Both the position numbers and the translations under genes were made by a program. From Glandiceps talaboti (taxonomy: Eukaryota > Hemichordata > Enteropneusta > Spengelidae): 22,500 nucleotides of DNA. Shown one piece after another: positions 9,301 to 17,863 of the stretch. The notes under the pieces were generated by a model, which did no database searches, was not told the DNA's origin, and was given only the letters and a program-made list of their open reading frames with translations. Every line of letters starts with the position of its first letter. Position 1 is the first letter of the stretch. Location: contig NC_135561.1 in the NCBI RefSeq assembly GCF_964340395.1, forward strand, positions 12,657,961 through 12,680,460. Reading direction: 5' to 3'.

Positions 9301-12300
9301 ATAACAACTGACATTTCTTATGAGTCACCACATAGTAAGAGATAGGGGAACACCAAATTTTGGTGCGTCATTAGAAATTGTGTGCATTAGTGGCACGTCA
9401 AATTGGCGTAGTGGTCACACTGGTTAGGATAGCAAATAGAGTGATAGCACTAGTCATTCAAGTATACGTGTAGGTTGTATTATGATTTGGCTCAGAAAAT
9501 TGTTTCAACTTCATCATCTTCTGAGTTCAACAGAAAATAAGAAAATAAGAAGTATGTGCAAAGACAGCAATTCATTAATTTAACATGCTTGCATGACATA
9601 TTAGTTATAAATAATTTCATTTTGTCTGGCATAGTCGGTAATAATATAGTCAAAGCGATTAAATAATTGATTGACAGCCACAAGTGGGAGGTCTAAGGAA
9701 CATACTAGGATATTAATGTCTACTCGCTTGTCTTGGTTGTAAAATAAATAATCATGTGACAAAATCCTGCATCATGAATAATGAAAACTCACTGTATCAG
9801 GTCAAAGGTCACTATGGCAGTTCAAAGGTCAGGGTAAGTCGGCATGATAACCATAACAGCTGCAAACTGTAGTCCATTGAATGTCTTATAAAGACAAATG
9901 AAGATTCATAAACAAAATAGTTCAGATAACGAAGTGATTTCGTCTGTGTTTTACTGGATTTAACAATGATTTATTTGGGCAGCTTGTTAGCTTGAAACAT
10001 TGATGATAATATATTACATGCAACAGTTCATGTTCATAAACTCTGGGGTTCATACTCGGTAATGAAATTTCTACTGACAGTCAAAATATTTCTTGGAAGC
10101 GAATTCCAAATTTTCACCGATGTCTTGTCAGGACGTCAGGGGGTGTACTACAATGGGCTATTTGGGGTTCGCTTATAGAAATATTTTGACTCTGTGAGTA
10201 GAAATTTCATTATTAAACATATTACATGTTTAAGATAATGAAATATAAGATATATATAGATTTGGGAATAGTCAATAATTATGGACATTCCAGGGAATGA
10301 GTGTTTCAGAATGAATGCAATTACACAGTATCTATATGTAATGAGTTTTCTATAAATTTATGTAGCTGATGTCAAAAACCAGTGTTGCAGCCAGCCTTTT
10401 GAAAGAGTGGGACATAGTGTCCCAAGACTATCATTTTTCTGGGTCATCATAGATTTTTGGGGGACATTATAAGATAAGTGTCAATGGTGTTGCAGCATAA
10501 CTGTACAGTTTTTAGAAATATTTACTCACATGCTGATCCATGCTAGATATTTGCTGAATGATTATCCGGTTGCCTATCCAACCCTGTTGTTATCTATACA
10601 ATATTTGTGATCATTTGGCTGTTGCTATAGGCGTGGTCATGTTGCTGAACATAATTGCATATAAATTTAGTGTGGGTCATTTATGACCCATCACTTCCCA
10701 AATTGTGGGTCAGGTCCAAAAAATGTGTGTCAAATGACCCAAAAAAAACCTCTGGCTGCAACACTGAAAAACATGAAATAACAAAACATTAGGCCTAACA
10801 AAAATTGTGTGGTTCTGATTATGCTCAAAATAGGTGGGGTAGGTAGATTTTATATATATATATATATTTTCTTTTTCATGTGTGAGTGTCTAGTTCAGAT
10901 AGTTATGTTTTCTGTTGTTTTCCATATGGTCACTGTGTTATTGGTTTCTTCTCATCAGATGTACAGCCATTACAGTTTGGAAGAACAGTTTCATATTGTC
11001 TTTTTAAGTTGACATCAGTTTCTGCATCCACTGTTTCTTGCAAGACTTAACAATTTTCACAATTGTATTACCCATTTCTCAAATATGTCCCCCAAAAAAG
11101 TTTAACGATGGTGTAAAAAACTAGGTAGGGTTGAGTAACCAGAACCAAATAATTTTTTTAGGCCTCAGCAGAGAAACACTTCCTTGTCTAATGGCAATTG
11201 TCTTTCTCTACTCTACAACATACATTTTTTATATCAATTCACATCATAAATTCTTGTTCTCTTTCTCCAAATTATATCTGTTCATATTCATTTCACTTTG
11301 CAGCAAATTGTGAGGTTGGATCATTTAATGTGAATTAAAATTGAGAATTTCAGAAGGAAAGTGTTTTTTTTTTTGGCATATTGCAAATCACTTGACAAAT
11401 ATCAAACCCATAATAAATGTTAGAGAAGGAGAAATCATGGTAAACCCAATGGTTTGGAAAAGCTAATGCTGCCATGTGCATAGCCTAGGAATATTCGTAT
11501 CAGCCTGAAATAATTAAAGACTCTGGCAAATAATGTATTTATTGTAAATATGTTCACCAAAACACTACAAAGTAAAAGATAAATAAATCAGGTTATAATT
11601 GAAACACTAGTTTTGTTTTCATTGACAATAAATAGATACAGTGATGAGGCACCAGGTGTTTGTGTTAAGGGTGGTAAGCTGGTAAAATGTATCTATAACT
11701 GGGGTTCCCATGTTGTTTTACAGGGGTTCTCAAACTAAAGTATGGTAGATTTTATCAACTATGCAGCTTTTCAGGGGTTTCATTAGAAGCCGGATGCTGG
11801 AGAAAGTACTCGCCTACTCTTGTCATTTCTCCGGCTACATTAAAAATTAATGAAACCCCTGCTTTTACTCCTTCCCCCATGGGGGGGGGGGGGGGGGGGG
11901 GGGTGTTCCCCAATCTTAGCAAATACTGGGCACAGTATGTTGCAAGCTGATTGAAATCTAGTCTAGAGGCCAACTGCTTTGAATTTCTTCTCATGTCTAG
12001 CGCAATAAGGTGTTGAGATGAAATTGAAATGAAGCCATCCATACAGTCATTAACAACATGTCTCTTTAATCAATAACAGAATTCTGTCCAATGATAACAA
12101 AGTAGTTGTCATCACACTCAGCCATTCAAACCAATTCTTTGAAAAGCTTATTAATTGTTGTCAACAAAGTGACACGAATTAACATATATCAACAGAAAGT
12201 AACAATGGTTGTATCAATAATTTGGTTTTGAAATATGCTGTTTGATAGTTTGACTATTTCATCTAAGCACACATCATGCATGTGCAGGCATGTGATATTT

Positions 12301-14583
12301 GAAACAGGGTTTGGCTTGCTATCCTGCCTCATGAGACTGAAATCAGATTTTTAATTAAACACCCAGTCTGATAGATGTTGAAGCTGCCTGCAGGGATCAG
12401 GAATGAACGTGTTAAAATTGTACACAAATGGTAATCTGATTGGTTCATGTATAAACTTGTAAAATTTGTATTAATATGAAATTGAAATGTTTGGATTGTT
12501 CGACAGTGATGGGATGTTTAATGTACAGTGTTTGTGTAGTTTGTAAGGTACCCTTTGATGGGGCGCTATCACACATTGGTAAAAAATAAGTCAAATCTGC
12601 TAGGGGGTTTCCCAGTCATTTTGTCCAGGTTCCCAAATAAAATTATGGTAGATGGTGAGCAATACTAAGACATCACTTTCACGCCTTTTTCCCCCTTTCT
12701 GTGAAGTCAATGTTATTCTTTCTGAGTGCCAGTTGGTACTAAACAGTGTGCAGAGAACCTTTTTGGAGTAAAAGGATTGAAATTTCTTTTTTTCTTTTTT
12801 TTTATAGATGGACTTCTATCGGAGTCATTATGGTAAAACACTATTTGGAGACCAACTCCATGGATGGCATGTATGAAGCCTTTGAGATGCCTCTTAAAGT
12901 GTTCCAAACAGCTGCAGTACTTGAGGTAGGTACTTTGTAACAACCTGAGTACAGATTTCTTTCGGAAGACATTGTGAAAAGACGTAAGACATCCTATATG
13001 ACATGAGATATATCTTCATGCTTAAAAAAAAAACACTTCCACAGCATCAGAATAAAGGTAATTGATAGAATGGATATGACTGGAAATCCCTAGTCAGAGT
13101 CCTAATATTTATCTCTGTGTTTTTAATTTCAGATACTACATGCAATCATTGGTATAGTTCCTTCATCTGTTGTGCTTACTGCATTTCAAGTCTTCTCAAG
13201 GGTGTTTCTACTCTGGGGAATTGTACATAGTATACCAGAGGTGAGAACTTTCGTGCAGTATATCATGTGCCGGTTTAAAAAAAAAAAAAAAGATTGTATT
13301 TTTTGGACACTAGGAGTGCTCTTTGGAAACAGGAAGTGAGGGTTACTTTGATCATCAATTAATGGCAGAACCCTTTATATGTCACGATTATTTTTCAGGA
13401 AGACATTGGGGAATAAAATAATTACACCTTGTCAAGCATAATTTTAAGAAATTTGGGGAAATAATCACAATTTAGAATACTTTGACTCCTATTTTGAGCA
13501 CTGCAAAACTAATGTCTTGGACACAAGTTGTCATGACATCTAACAACCAGGATGTAAAAAAAAAACCTATAGTTTTGGTTCAAATGCATTTCAACATGGC
13601 TTGTATTTGTAATACATAATATTATTGTTTTCTTTTTTTTTTCAGGTGCAAAATCAGATAGGAGTTACTACATTCATGTTGGCGTGGACACCGACCGAGA
13701 TAATCCGTTATGCATTCTATACCTTTGGTTTAATGAATAGATTACCATATATTATCACATGGTGTCGTTATACACTCTTCATTATACTCTATCCATTAGG
13801 TGTTATGGTAAGCTAACTTTTTGAAATATTTTTGCAAATCACAAGAGTGGTTCTCAGACAACCACGCCATCCAAAAATGATTACTCAAAGACAACTACCC
13901 TACTTCAGCTCAAATTGAACACTTCCAAGGAATTGACACAAAACATTTAAAGGCCCATGACACAATATTAATGTTTTGTTATCAAGGAAGGCAAAAGGAT
14001 GGTTTGATTCAAAATTAATCAGCTCAGTATGTTAGGAGGGTGTTGCTCAGTTTAACCCTACTGAACAATGCAGATTTTCCCTGGGTACTCTGGTTTTGCC
14101 TTGCTTCAACACTAGGACAATGCACAAGTGGTGACTGTATTATGGTTTTGCCCTGCTTTAACCCTAGGGTATTTTTTAGGGCACTGCATATGTGTTGACC
14201 CTATTGTGGTACTCAGGTTTTGCTTTGCTTCAACTCTAGGGTATTTTTAGGGCACTGCATATGTAGTGACCGTATTGTGATTTATGAATTAAAATGGAAT
14301 TAAAACATTTAATATATATATTACACCTACCCTGTGTTTTCTCTTTATTTTACAGGGAGAATTGACAACTTTCTACAAGTCTTTGTCGTACATTAAGGAG
14401 TCTGAAATGTTTTCGATGACACTGCCCAATGACTATAATGTGTCCTTCAATTTCTATTATTTTGTCATTGTCACTTTGATAATGTACATACCAGGTAAGC
14501 TACATTTTCTAACAAACAAGTAATTCATTTATTTTATTTAGCATGGATGAACTGAGGTACAGTAATGCTGTAATCATAGTAAA

Positions 14584-14637
<54 letters not shown>

Positions 14638-14979
14638 AAATCCAAGGTCTTACTACAAATATAATGTGTGTGCATGCGTGCGTGTATGTATGTATGTATG
14701 TATGTATGTATGTATGTATGTATGTCTGTGTGTGTGTGTATGTATATATGTATATGTGTGTGTGTGTACAAATCCAGGGTCTTACTACAAATACAATATT
14801 TATTATGCAGTGACAAATTACCCACAAAAAAGTGTAAACTCAGTTTATGCCCCTTTAACAATATTGTATGACTTATTTGTTTGTTCGTTTGTTTGTTTGC
14901 AGTGTTTCCTAGGCTCTACTCTCACATGATAAGACAAAGGAAGAAGATAATCGGTGGTAGATCTGTGAAGCAAGATTAA
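5505..14979 (+). CDS. HACD2: Very-long-chain (3R)-3-hydroxyacyl-CoA dehydratase, HACD1/2 type (six exons)
   Basis: The spliced CDS is join(5505..5596, 12808..12925, 13133..13240, 13646..13807, 14356..14494, 14903..14979): 696 nt, 231 residues. All borders are GT/AG and every phase matches. The family (PTPLA/yeast Phs1) dehydrates 3-hydroxyacyl-CoA to trans-2-enoyl-CoA, the third step of very-long-chain fatty acid elongation at the ER membrane. Recognisable blocks are AYLVLYNVV (19-27), [16 protein letters not shown] (59-74), [14 protein letters not shown] (77-90), [11 protein letters not shown] (123-133) and [17 protein letters not shown] (147-163). Y155 and E162 have the seven-residue spacing of the Phs1 catalytic Tyr149/Glu156. 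About six hydrophobic segments are visible (near 16-40, 60-80, 83-105, 111-133, 141-163, 191-212). There is no N-terminal CS domain, so it is HACD1/2 rather than HACD3 type; HACD1 versus HACD2 is not resolved. The start at 5505 has a strong context (aagATGG). In-frame ATGs at 5400 and 5421 would add up to 35 residues; a TGA precedes 5400. The C-terminus (VKQD) lacks a full dilysine ER-retrieval signal. Confidence 0.95.
6252..6332. repeat. (AT)n microsatellite, about 39 units
   Basis: Uninterrupted AT dinucleotides within HACD intron 1; self-complementary, so able to extrude as a cruciform. It yields the artefactual IYIYIY open frame on the minus strand. Confidence 0.97.
6333..8290. other. Intron 1 interior, nothing supportable
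   Basis: AT-rich sequence with short G/C-run hairpins (AACCCCCC near 6556 with GGGGGATGGGTT near 6575; TAGGGGGTC near 7100 with GACCCCCCTA near 7133). Open frames at 7600-7812 (+), 8114-7905 (-) and 8173-8415 (+) were inspected and not called. Confidence 0.4.
8340..8560. repeat. Diverged dispersed repeat, copy 1
   Basis: It contains AGCAGGTAAAATCTACC, CTATGGTAGATT and GGGGTTCCCCAACTGTAGCAAA in that order. The same order, with diverged sequence, is seen at 11665-11960 and in part at 12580-12700. The element type is unknown. Confidence 0.45.
8949..8998 (+). repeat. (CCACG/CCATG)n pentanucleotide array
   Basis: About ten 5-bp units alternate between CCACG and CCATG, so the third base of the CpG is C or T in different units, consistent with CpG decay. 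Confidence 0.9.
9340..9480 (+). repeat. Possible degenerate tRNA-derived SINE
   Basis: TGGCGTAGTGGTCA (around 9403-9416) resembles a tRNA A box. No clear B box is found at the expected distance. A perfect 15-nt palindrome CACCAAATTTTGGTG is at 9351-9365. Confidence 0.15.
10061..10211. mobile_element. Long-armed MITE, copy 1 (complete, both arms)
   Basis: The arms 10061-10093 (AATGAAATTTCTACTGACAG then TCAAAATATTTCT) and 10177-10211 are near-perfect reverse complements, the right arm carrying a 2-nt insertion. The flank from 10040 to 10061 also matches the second copy at 16270-16357 in reverse orientation, so the true ends are further out. No ORF. Confidence 0.8.
10380..10766. mobile_element. 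387-bp nonautonomous TIR element (hAT-like ends)
   Basis: The ends CAGTGTTGCAGCCAG (10380-10394) and CTGGCTGCAACACTG (10752-10766) are perfect 15-bp inverted repeats. AAAAAC occurs directly outside both ends (10374-10379, 10767-10772), a likely 6-bp target duplication. CAGTG termini recall hAT elements, although those usually duplicate 8 bp. Internal hairpins include GGGACA-TAG-TGTCCC (10409-10423) and GGGTCATTTATGACCC (10674-10689). No transposase ORF. Confidence 0.8.
10791..11165. mobile_element. 375-bp element with AGGCCTAA inverted ends
   Basis: The left end (10791-10828: AGGCCTAACAAAAATTGTG then TGGTTCTGATTATGCTCAA) is mirrored by 11131-11165 reading inward from the right with a few mismatches and one indel. 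No target duplication is evident. It may be one TIR element or two head-to-head copies of a shorter repeat. A related diverged copy seems to occur near 15930-16010. Confidence 0.6.
11772..11861. repeat. 90-bp foldback with 14-bp perfect arms
   Basis: The outer arms are 11772-11785 and 11848-11861. An inner GCCGGA / TCCGGC pair extends the stem. It seems to be inserted in the older dispersed repeat around it. Confidence 0.75.
11881..11903 (+). repeat. Poly-G tract (23 G)
   Basis: Longest G run in the window, preceded by CCCCCAT, so a CCCCCATGGGGG palindrome sits at its start; followed by TGTTCCCC. Confidence 0.95.
12560..12700. repeat. Diverged dispersed repeat, copy 3 (partial)
   Basis: AGGTTCCCAAATAAAATTATGGTAGAT is split here as AGGTTCCCAAATAAAATTA plus TGGTAGAT; it matches the middle block of the copies at 8340 and 11665. 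The tail ahead of exon 2 is too diverged to follow. Confidence 0.4.
12808..12925 (+). CDS. HACD2: HACD exon 2 (residues 31-70)
   Basis: The acceptor is a long T-rich tract ending TATAG; the donor is GAG|GTAGGT. The exon encodes the end of membrane segment 1 (W32 onward), a short loop with the family-typical aromatic/acidic stretch ([12 protein letters not shown], 53-64) and ends with AAVLE. It enters with one base of codon 31 and leaves in phase 0. Confidence 0.94.
13133..13240 (+). CDS. HACD2: HACD exon 3 (residues 71-106)
   Basis: The acceptor is TTTTAATTTCAG and the donor GAG|GTGAGA. The 36 codons contain [12 protein letters not shown] and [13 protein letters not shown], the best-conserved stretch of the HACD family, and end in HSIPE. 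The exon is 108 nt and phase 0 at both ends. Confidence 0.95.
13646..13807 (+). CDS. HACD2: HACD exon 4 (residues 107-160; catalytic Tyr155)
   Basis: The acceptor is TTTTTTTTTTCAG and the donor ATG|GTAAGC. It encodes [11 protein letters not shown] (123-133) and [14 protein letters not shown] (147-160). Y155 corresponds by position to yeast Phs1 Tyr149. The exon is 54 codons, phase 0 at both ends. Confidence 0.95.
14092..14284 (+). repeat. Three-copy tandem repeat in HACD intron 4
   Basis: Copies start at 14092, 14144 and 14215 with GGTTTTGC, then TTCAAC or TTTAAC, CTAGG, GCACTGCATATG and GACC-TATTGTG. The second and third are about 70 bp and close; the first is about 52 bp, lacking part of the middle. 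A weaker partial copy may precede it near 14045. Confidence 0.85.
14356..14494 (+). CDS. HACD2: HACD exon 5 (residues 161-206; catalytic Glu162)
   Basis: The acceptor is TTATTTTACAG and the donor CCAG|GTAAGC. The exon opens with GELTT, whose Glu162 is the second catalytic residue, continues through [17 protein letters not shown] (the position where vertebrate HACD2 has a similar LPNKYNFSFDYY stretch) and enters the last membrane segment. It leaves with one base of codon 207. Confidence 0.94.
14585..14797 (+). repeat. Duplicated microsatellite block in HACD intron 5
   Basis: (GT)n at 14585-14635 is followed by a 35-bp segment (14631-14665), then (TGTA)n at about 14684-14727, more GT/TATG, then a second copy of the 35-bp segment (14763-14797) with two mismatches. 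Key bases shared are GTACAAATCCA and GGTCTTACTACAAATA. The layout is a tandem duplication of repeat plus unique spacer. Every open frame here is a repeat artefact. Confidence 0.9.
14825..14857 (+). repeat. Short dispersed repeat ending GCCCCTTTAA (copy 1)
   Basis: AAAAAAGTGTAAACTCAG followed by TTTATGCCCCTTTAA. It matches 18726-18760 in reverse orientation, where it reads AAACTCAGCTTGTGCCCC then TTTAAA. Confidence 0.6.
14903..14979 (+). CDS. HACD2: HACD exon 6 (residues 207-231 and stop)
   Basis: The acceptor follows a GTTT-repeat tract ending TTTGCAG. The exon finishes membrane segment 6 (VFPRLYSHM), then gives the conserved basic tail (RQRKK, 217-221) and a short end GGRSVKQD before TAA at 14977-14979. 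The tail is shorter than in vertebrate HACD2. The basic cluster is ten residues from the end, so it is not a canonical KKXX signal. Confidence 0.93.
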
Positions 14980-15510
14980 ACAACATGTTTGTAGCGAGAA
15001 GAATCTATGCAATTACTACACTCAACAGTACATGTATTGATGTACACTGTGTGTCATTGGCAGGACAGTGACACATGGTTGAAACTCTTCAGCTGACACT
15101 CATCCAACAAATCAACTCTGTTCCAACACCTAGTGCATGGTGTGAGGCTAATTAGTATTAATTTATGTTAATTATATTAATGATATTCTGATATTCAAAT
15201 TTCATGCTAATGCAGAGTATTCATTGGCCTCACACCATGCACTGTACTGCTCAAAGTGTGATTCCATTGTTGAAGCCAAATTGTAAATTATCGAAAATTA
15301 GGATATGTTGACTTCAAGGTCATTTAATAGACATTTAATACCTACAGTACTCATCATGTGATTGGTCATTGCACAGGTGTACATAGAATTGTTATTCCAG
15401 GTGCTAATAAGGATTAAGCATACAATATTCAAATTAGCTAGGATCTCGCATCTATTAAGATATATCAAAATACAAAATGTAGTATGAAATAAATGAGGAA
15501 AACAGATAAA
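14980..15510 (+). other. HACD2: Probable HACD 3'UTR
   Basis: The first AATAAA hexamer on this strand after the stop is at 15488-15493, so a cleavage site near 15510 is the simplest prediction. The interval has no ORF of note. It contains a 17-bp perfect inverted repeat (15132-15148 / 15227-15243) that would form a stem in the transcript. The end point is inferred from the hexamer only. Confidence 0.5.
15132..15243. repeat. 17-bp perfect inverted repeat, 78-nt AT-rich loop, in the 3'UTR
   Basis: AGTGCATGGTGTGAGGC (15132-15148) and its exact reverse complement GCCTCACACCATGCACT (15227-15243). No target duplication is seen. In the HACD transcript it would form a strong stem. It could be a MITE remnant or a structured RNA element. 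Confidence 0.85.
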
Positions 15511-16265
15511 TCATTTCAATATCACCAGGTATATGGTGCAATAGACTTATTTTTAACAAGTTACTTTTTTCCACAGGGTTTAAGATTGAGATTTAAGGTT
15601 TTGTTTTTTTTAAATGTGCAATGTTGTTTTTGAGAAACATTGACACCGTTAAAGGGATTTATTTTGATGACATTACTAGTCATCATTTAAGAAACCAGTT
15701 ACTGATGGGGGGGGGGGGGGGGTGATAAACAACTGAATTGGATTAATAACACTTGGCACAGTATGTTGGAAGTACAGAGACTTGTATTACATTTGATCAT
15801 TTGATAAGAACAGTTTTATGGCCACATTGAAGTTTAGTAGAAAGGTAAAGAAAGTAATATAAAAAATTCATACATACATTTTACATCAAAACACACACAA
15901 AAAAAAACTTAATCTGCAAAAATGAGAAAGATAAGGCAAAAAAATAACTGTGTGTTCCCAATATAATGGCCCCAGAAAATAGGGTAAGTAGGTCAGGATT
16001 TCATTTTATATTATTTTATCTTTTTAATTATTTTTATTTTTGAAAAATATTGCTTCGACCCAAAAACAAACAAAATGTCGGTGACTATATATCTTCTGTG
16101 ATACTTTTAATGAAATATGAAAAGACTTCCTAGGGGAAAGAAAACAGACGTACATGAAGGTCAAGAAGACAAAGAATTTCTTATCTTTTTATTTTAAATT
16201 TTTTAAAAAAATGTTGAGGGTTGGAGGCTTATTGGAAATCTACTCTTTTTTTTAATACACCCTAA
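15511..16265. other. No supportable gene; poly-G run at 15707-15722
   Basis: The 16-G run is followed by TGATAA and, about 40 bp on, by GGCACAGTATGTTGGAAG, which resembles the tail after the 11881-11903 G run (GGCACAGTATGTTGCAAG). A further diverged repeat is at about 15930-16010. AT-rich otherwise. Confidence 0.4.
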
Positions 16266-16269
16266 ATGA

Positions 16270-16357
16270 TACGTCAGCAAAAATTTGGAATTCTGTTCCT
16301 AGAAATATTTTGACTGTGAGTAGAAATCTCATTACTATGTATGAACCCAGAGTACAT
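16270..16357. mobile_element. Long-armed MITE, copy 2 (one half only)
   Basis: Reading forward, it matches the reverse complement of 10040-10115: AAAAATTTGGAATTC, AGAAATATTTTGACTGTGAG, TAGAAATCTCATTA and TATGAACCCAGAGTACAT occur in the same order. The second arm is absent, so this is a solo or truncated copy. Confidence 0.75.
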
Positions 16358-17190
16358 ACGATTCATTCTCGCACATATTTTTTTTATTTGGCCTAAACTC
16401 ATTTTGATCGTTATTTGACATTTATCTTAGTGTATAAAAAGATAAATTATACAAAAATCAAAATTAGAATGCCAGACGACACTCATCAGTAAACTGAAAA
16501 TGATCCAAAATTGCTTCCAGTTAATAATAAGTTAGAAGGATGAAAGAAAGTTCAAGGACTGCAGTTCACATTTTTTTTTTAAACTTAGTCATGAACTTGG
16601 TACTGTTGATATATTATAAACTTGATCCTTATACAATGCATCACACCTTGAGCAAACTTTTGAGTGAATCAAAATTATTTTATTATGAGAAAAATGCTGT
16701 ACCATCATTATTTTTCTGGAGTGGTATTTATTTAAAAACTGAAATATGATGTATTTTTTGACATTCTTGATGAACTTTTTAAGAGTGATTTGCAATGTAG
16801 CCAGTGATTTGCAAAAGTAGCCAGGCATAGAGTCAGCCACAAATATGTAAATTGAATGAATGAATAAAAAGAAGGCGTTGTGAGTAAAGAATTGTCATTG
16901 GTACGGTAGCAATGCAAGATATAACGAGAGAAGTTTCAAGAAATGTTTCGAGACTGTGCGTGCTTTGAAGACCTGACAACCATCATTAAAAGACAAAATG
17001 TTTCGTGTACATTTTTTAAAAGAATTACCATCTCAACAACATACCTGGACAACATAAATTTTTTTGTCACATCGTGACAGACCGACCATGGAATAAATTC
17101 AATTCTCGTTACCTGTTATAACATTTTACCTAGTCTGGAGTCAAGTCCAACTGAACAACATGCCTTCACACTAGACTACAATTAGATGTT
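16358..17190. other. No supportable gene
   Basis: AT-rich. Open frames at 16540-16749 (+) and 16840-16589 (-) overlap on opposite strands and have no recognisable motif. Confidence 0.4.
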
Positions 17191-17197
17191 ATTCCCA

Positions 17198-17324
17198 ATA
17201 TTTTTCTTCGTTCAGCTAAGGAAAATACAGATGACCTAAGGGGGCCTCTGTCACTACAATTCACTAGACAAGTGGTGACAACCCTTAGGTCACGAGTATT
17301 TTCTGGCTGAATGAAGAAAAATAT
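17198..17324. mobile_element. 127-bp foldback (MITE-like)
   Basis: Arms 17198-17242 and 17282-17324 are reverse complements with a few mismatches and a 2-nt gap: ATATTTTTCTTCGTTCAGC and GACCTAAGGG on the left, CCCTTAGGTC and GCTGAATGAAGAAAAATAT on the right. The stem continues into the loop (GTCACTAC / GTGGTGAC), so nearly the whole element folds on itself. Confidence 0.85.
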
Positions 17325-17575
17325 CAGAGAATATCATAATTATACAAGCACCATTAACATCACAGAAAAATCGAGGGAACGTATGGCAATTTTGAACGTT
17401 TTGACTGATATTTCAAAAACAGTAGAACCAGTGGTGAAGACACACGTGGTCGTGACATAAAAGCGCGTTGTCATGACGTAGAAAGATTAGAGTATTATAT
17501 TCCTTATTTTTTGTTTAATTTGGCTCGTGCATGGTATAATTTACTGTATGCTAGAGTGTCAAAATTGTACAAAAA

Positions 17576-17863
17576 ATGATCAACTTATTTCCACTATCAC
17601 TTGCATGTGTAATGCATGGAATGGAAGTCATGGTGTCAACCAAAAAATGGTATCATGGCGAGAAATCAAGTGATTGTCATTTTACTATGAAACACCCGAA
17701 TGTTGAAATTTTATTTCTGGTGACGGGAATTGTTTTATCATACGTTCACGAAATATCAAACCTTGAATATTCTTTCTTGGATCCAGGAAATAAGACTTCT
17801 AACCTTGCTTTTGGTATTCTACACCAACTAGAAACATTGTTGTCATCAAAGAACAGTTTTTGA
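17576..17863 (+). other. 95-codon open frame, probably chance
   Basis: The frame opens MINLFPLSLACVMHG and has one hydrophobic stretch (VEILFLVTGIVLSYV). I see no splice partner, no family motif and no signal of conservation. A frame of this length is expected by chance in DNA of this composition and size. Confidence 0.1.

Larger units (their letters stand above)
11665..11960. repeat. Diverged dispersed repeat, copy 2, interrupted by a foldback and poly-G
   Basis: It keeps the same marker order as the copy at 8340-8560 (TGGTAAAATGTATC, AGTATGGTAGATTTTAT, GTGTTCCCCAATCTTAGCAAA). A 90-bp foldback (11772-11861) with perfect 14-bp arms CAGGGGTTTCATTA / TAATGAAACCCCTG and the G run 11881-11903 lie between the markers. 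The 95-codon minus-strand open frame across it (12042-11755), with a proline run from the G tract, is not a gene. Confidence 0.5.
5597..12807 (+). other. HACD2: HACD intron 1 (7.2 kb, repeat-rich)
   Basis: This is the largest intron, from donor GTAAGT to acceptor TTTTTTTATAG. I found no additional HACD exon in it, and none is needed because residues 30 and 32 join the family motif directly. It carries the AT microsatellite, the pentanucleotide array, at least three inverted-repeat elements and several diverged repeat copies listed separately. Open frames inside it (for example minus strand 7905-8114 and 11755-12042) show no family resemblance. Confidence 0.85.

Noticed and set aside
9403-9470. 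tRNA gene suggested by an A-box-like TGGCGTAGTGG
   Set aside because: No B box and no cloverleaf; at most a SINE remnant.
11755-12042. 95-codon minus-strand frame with a proline run
   Set aside because: The prolines come from the 23-G tract and the rest from a dispersed repeat and foldback; no family motif.
14534-14929. Overlapping open frames of Cys-Val, Tyr-Met and His-Thr repeats on both strands
   Set aside because: They are translations of GT and TGTA microsatellites within HACD intron 5.
17576-17863. 95-codon + strand frame as a gene
   Set aside because: No recognisable domain or splice context; length within chance expectation. Kept only as a low-confidence note.
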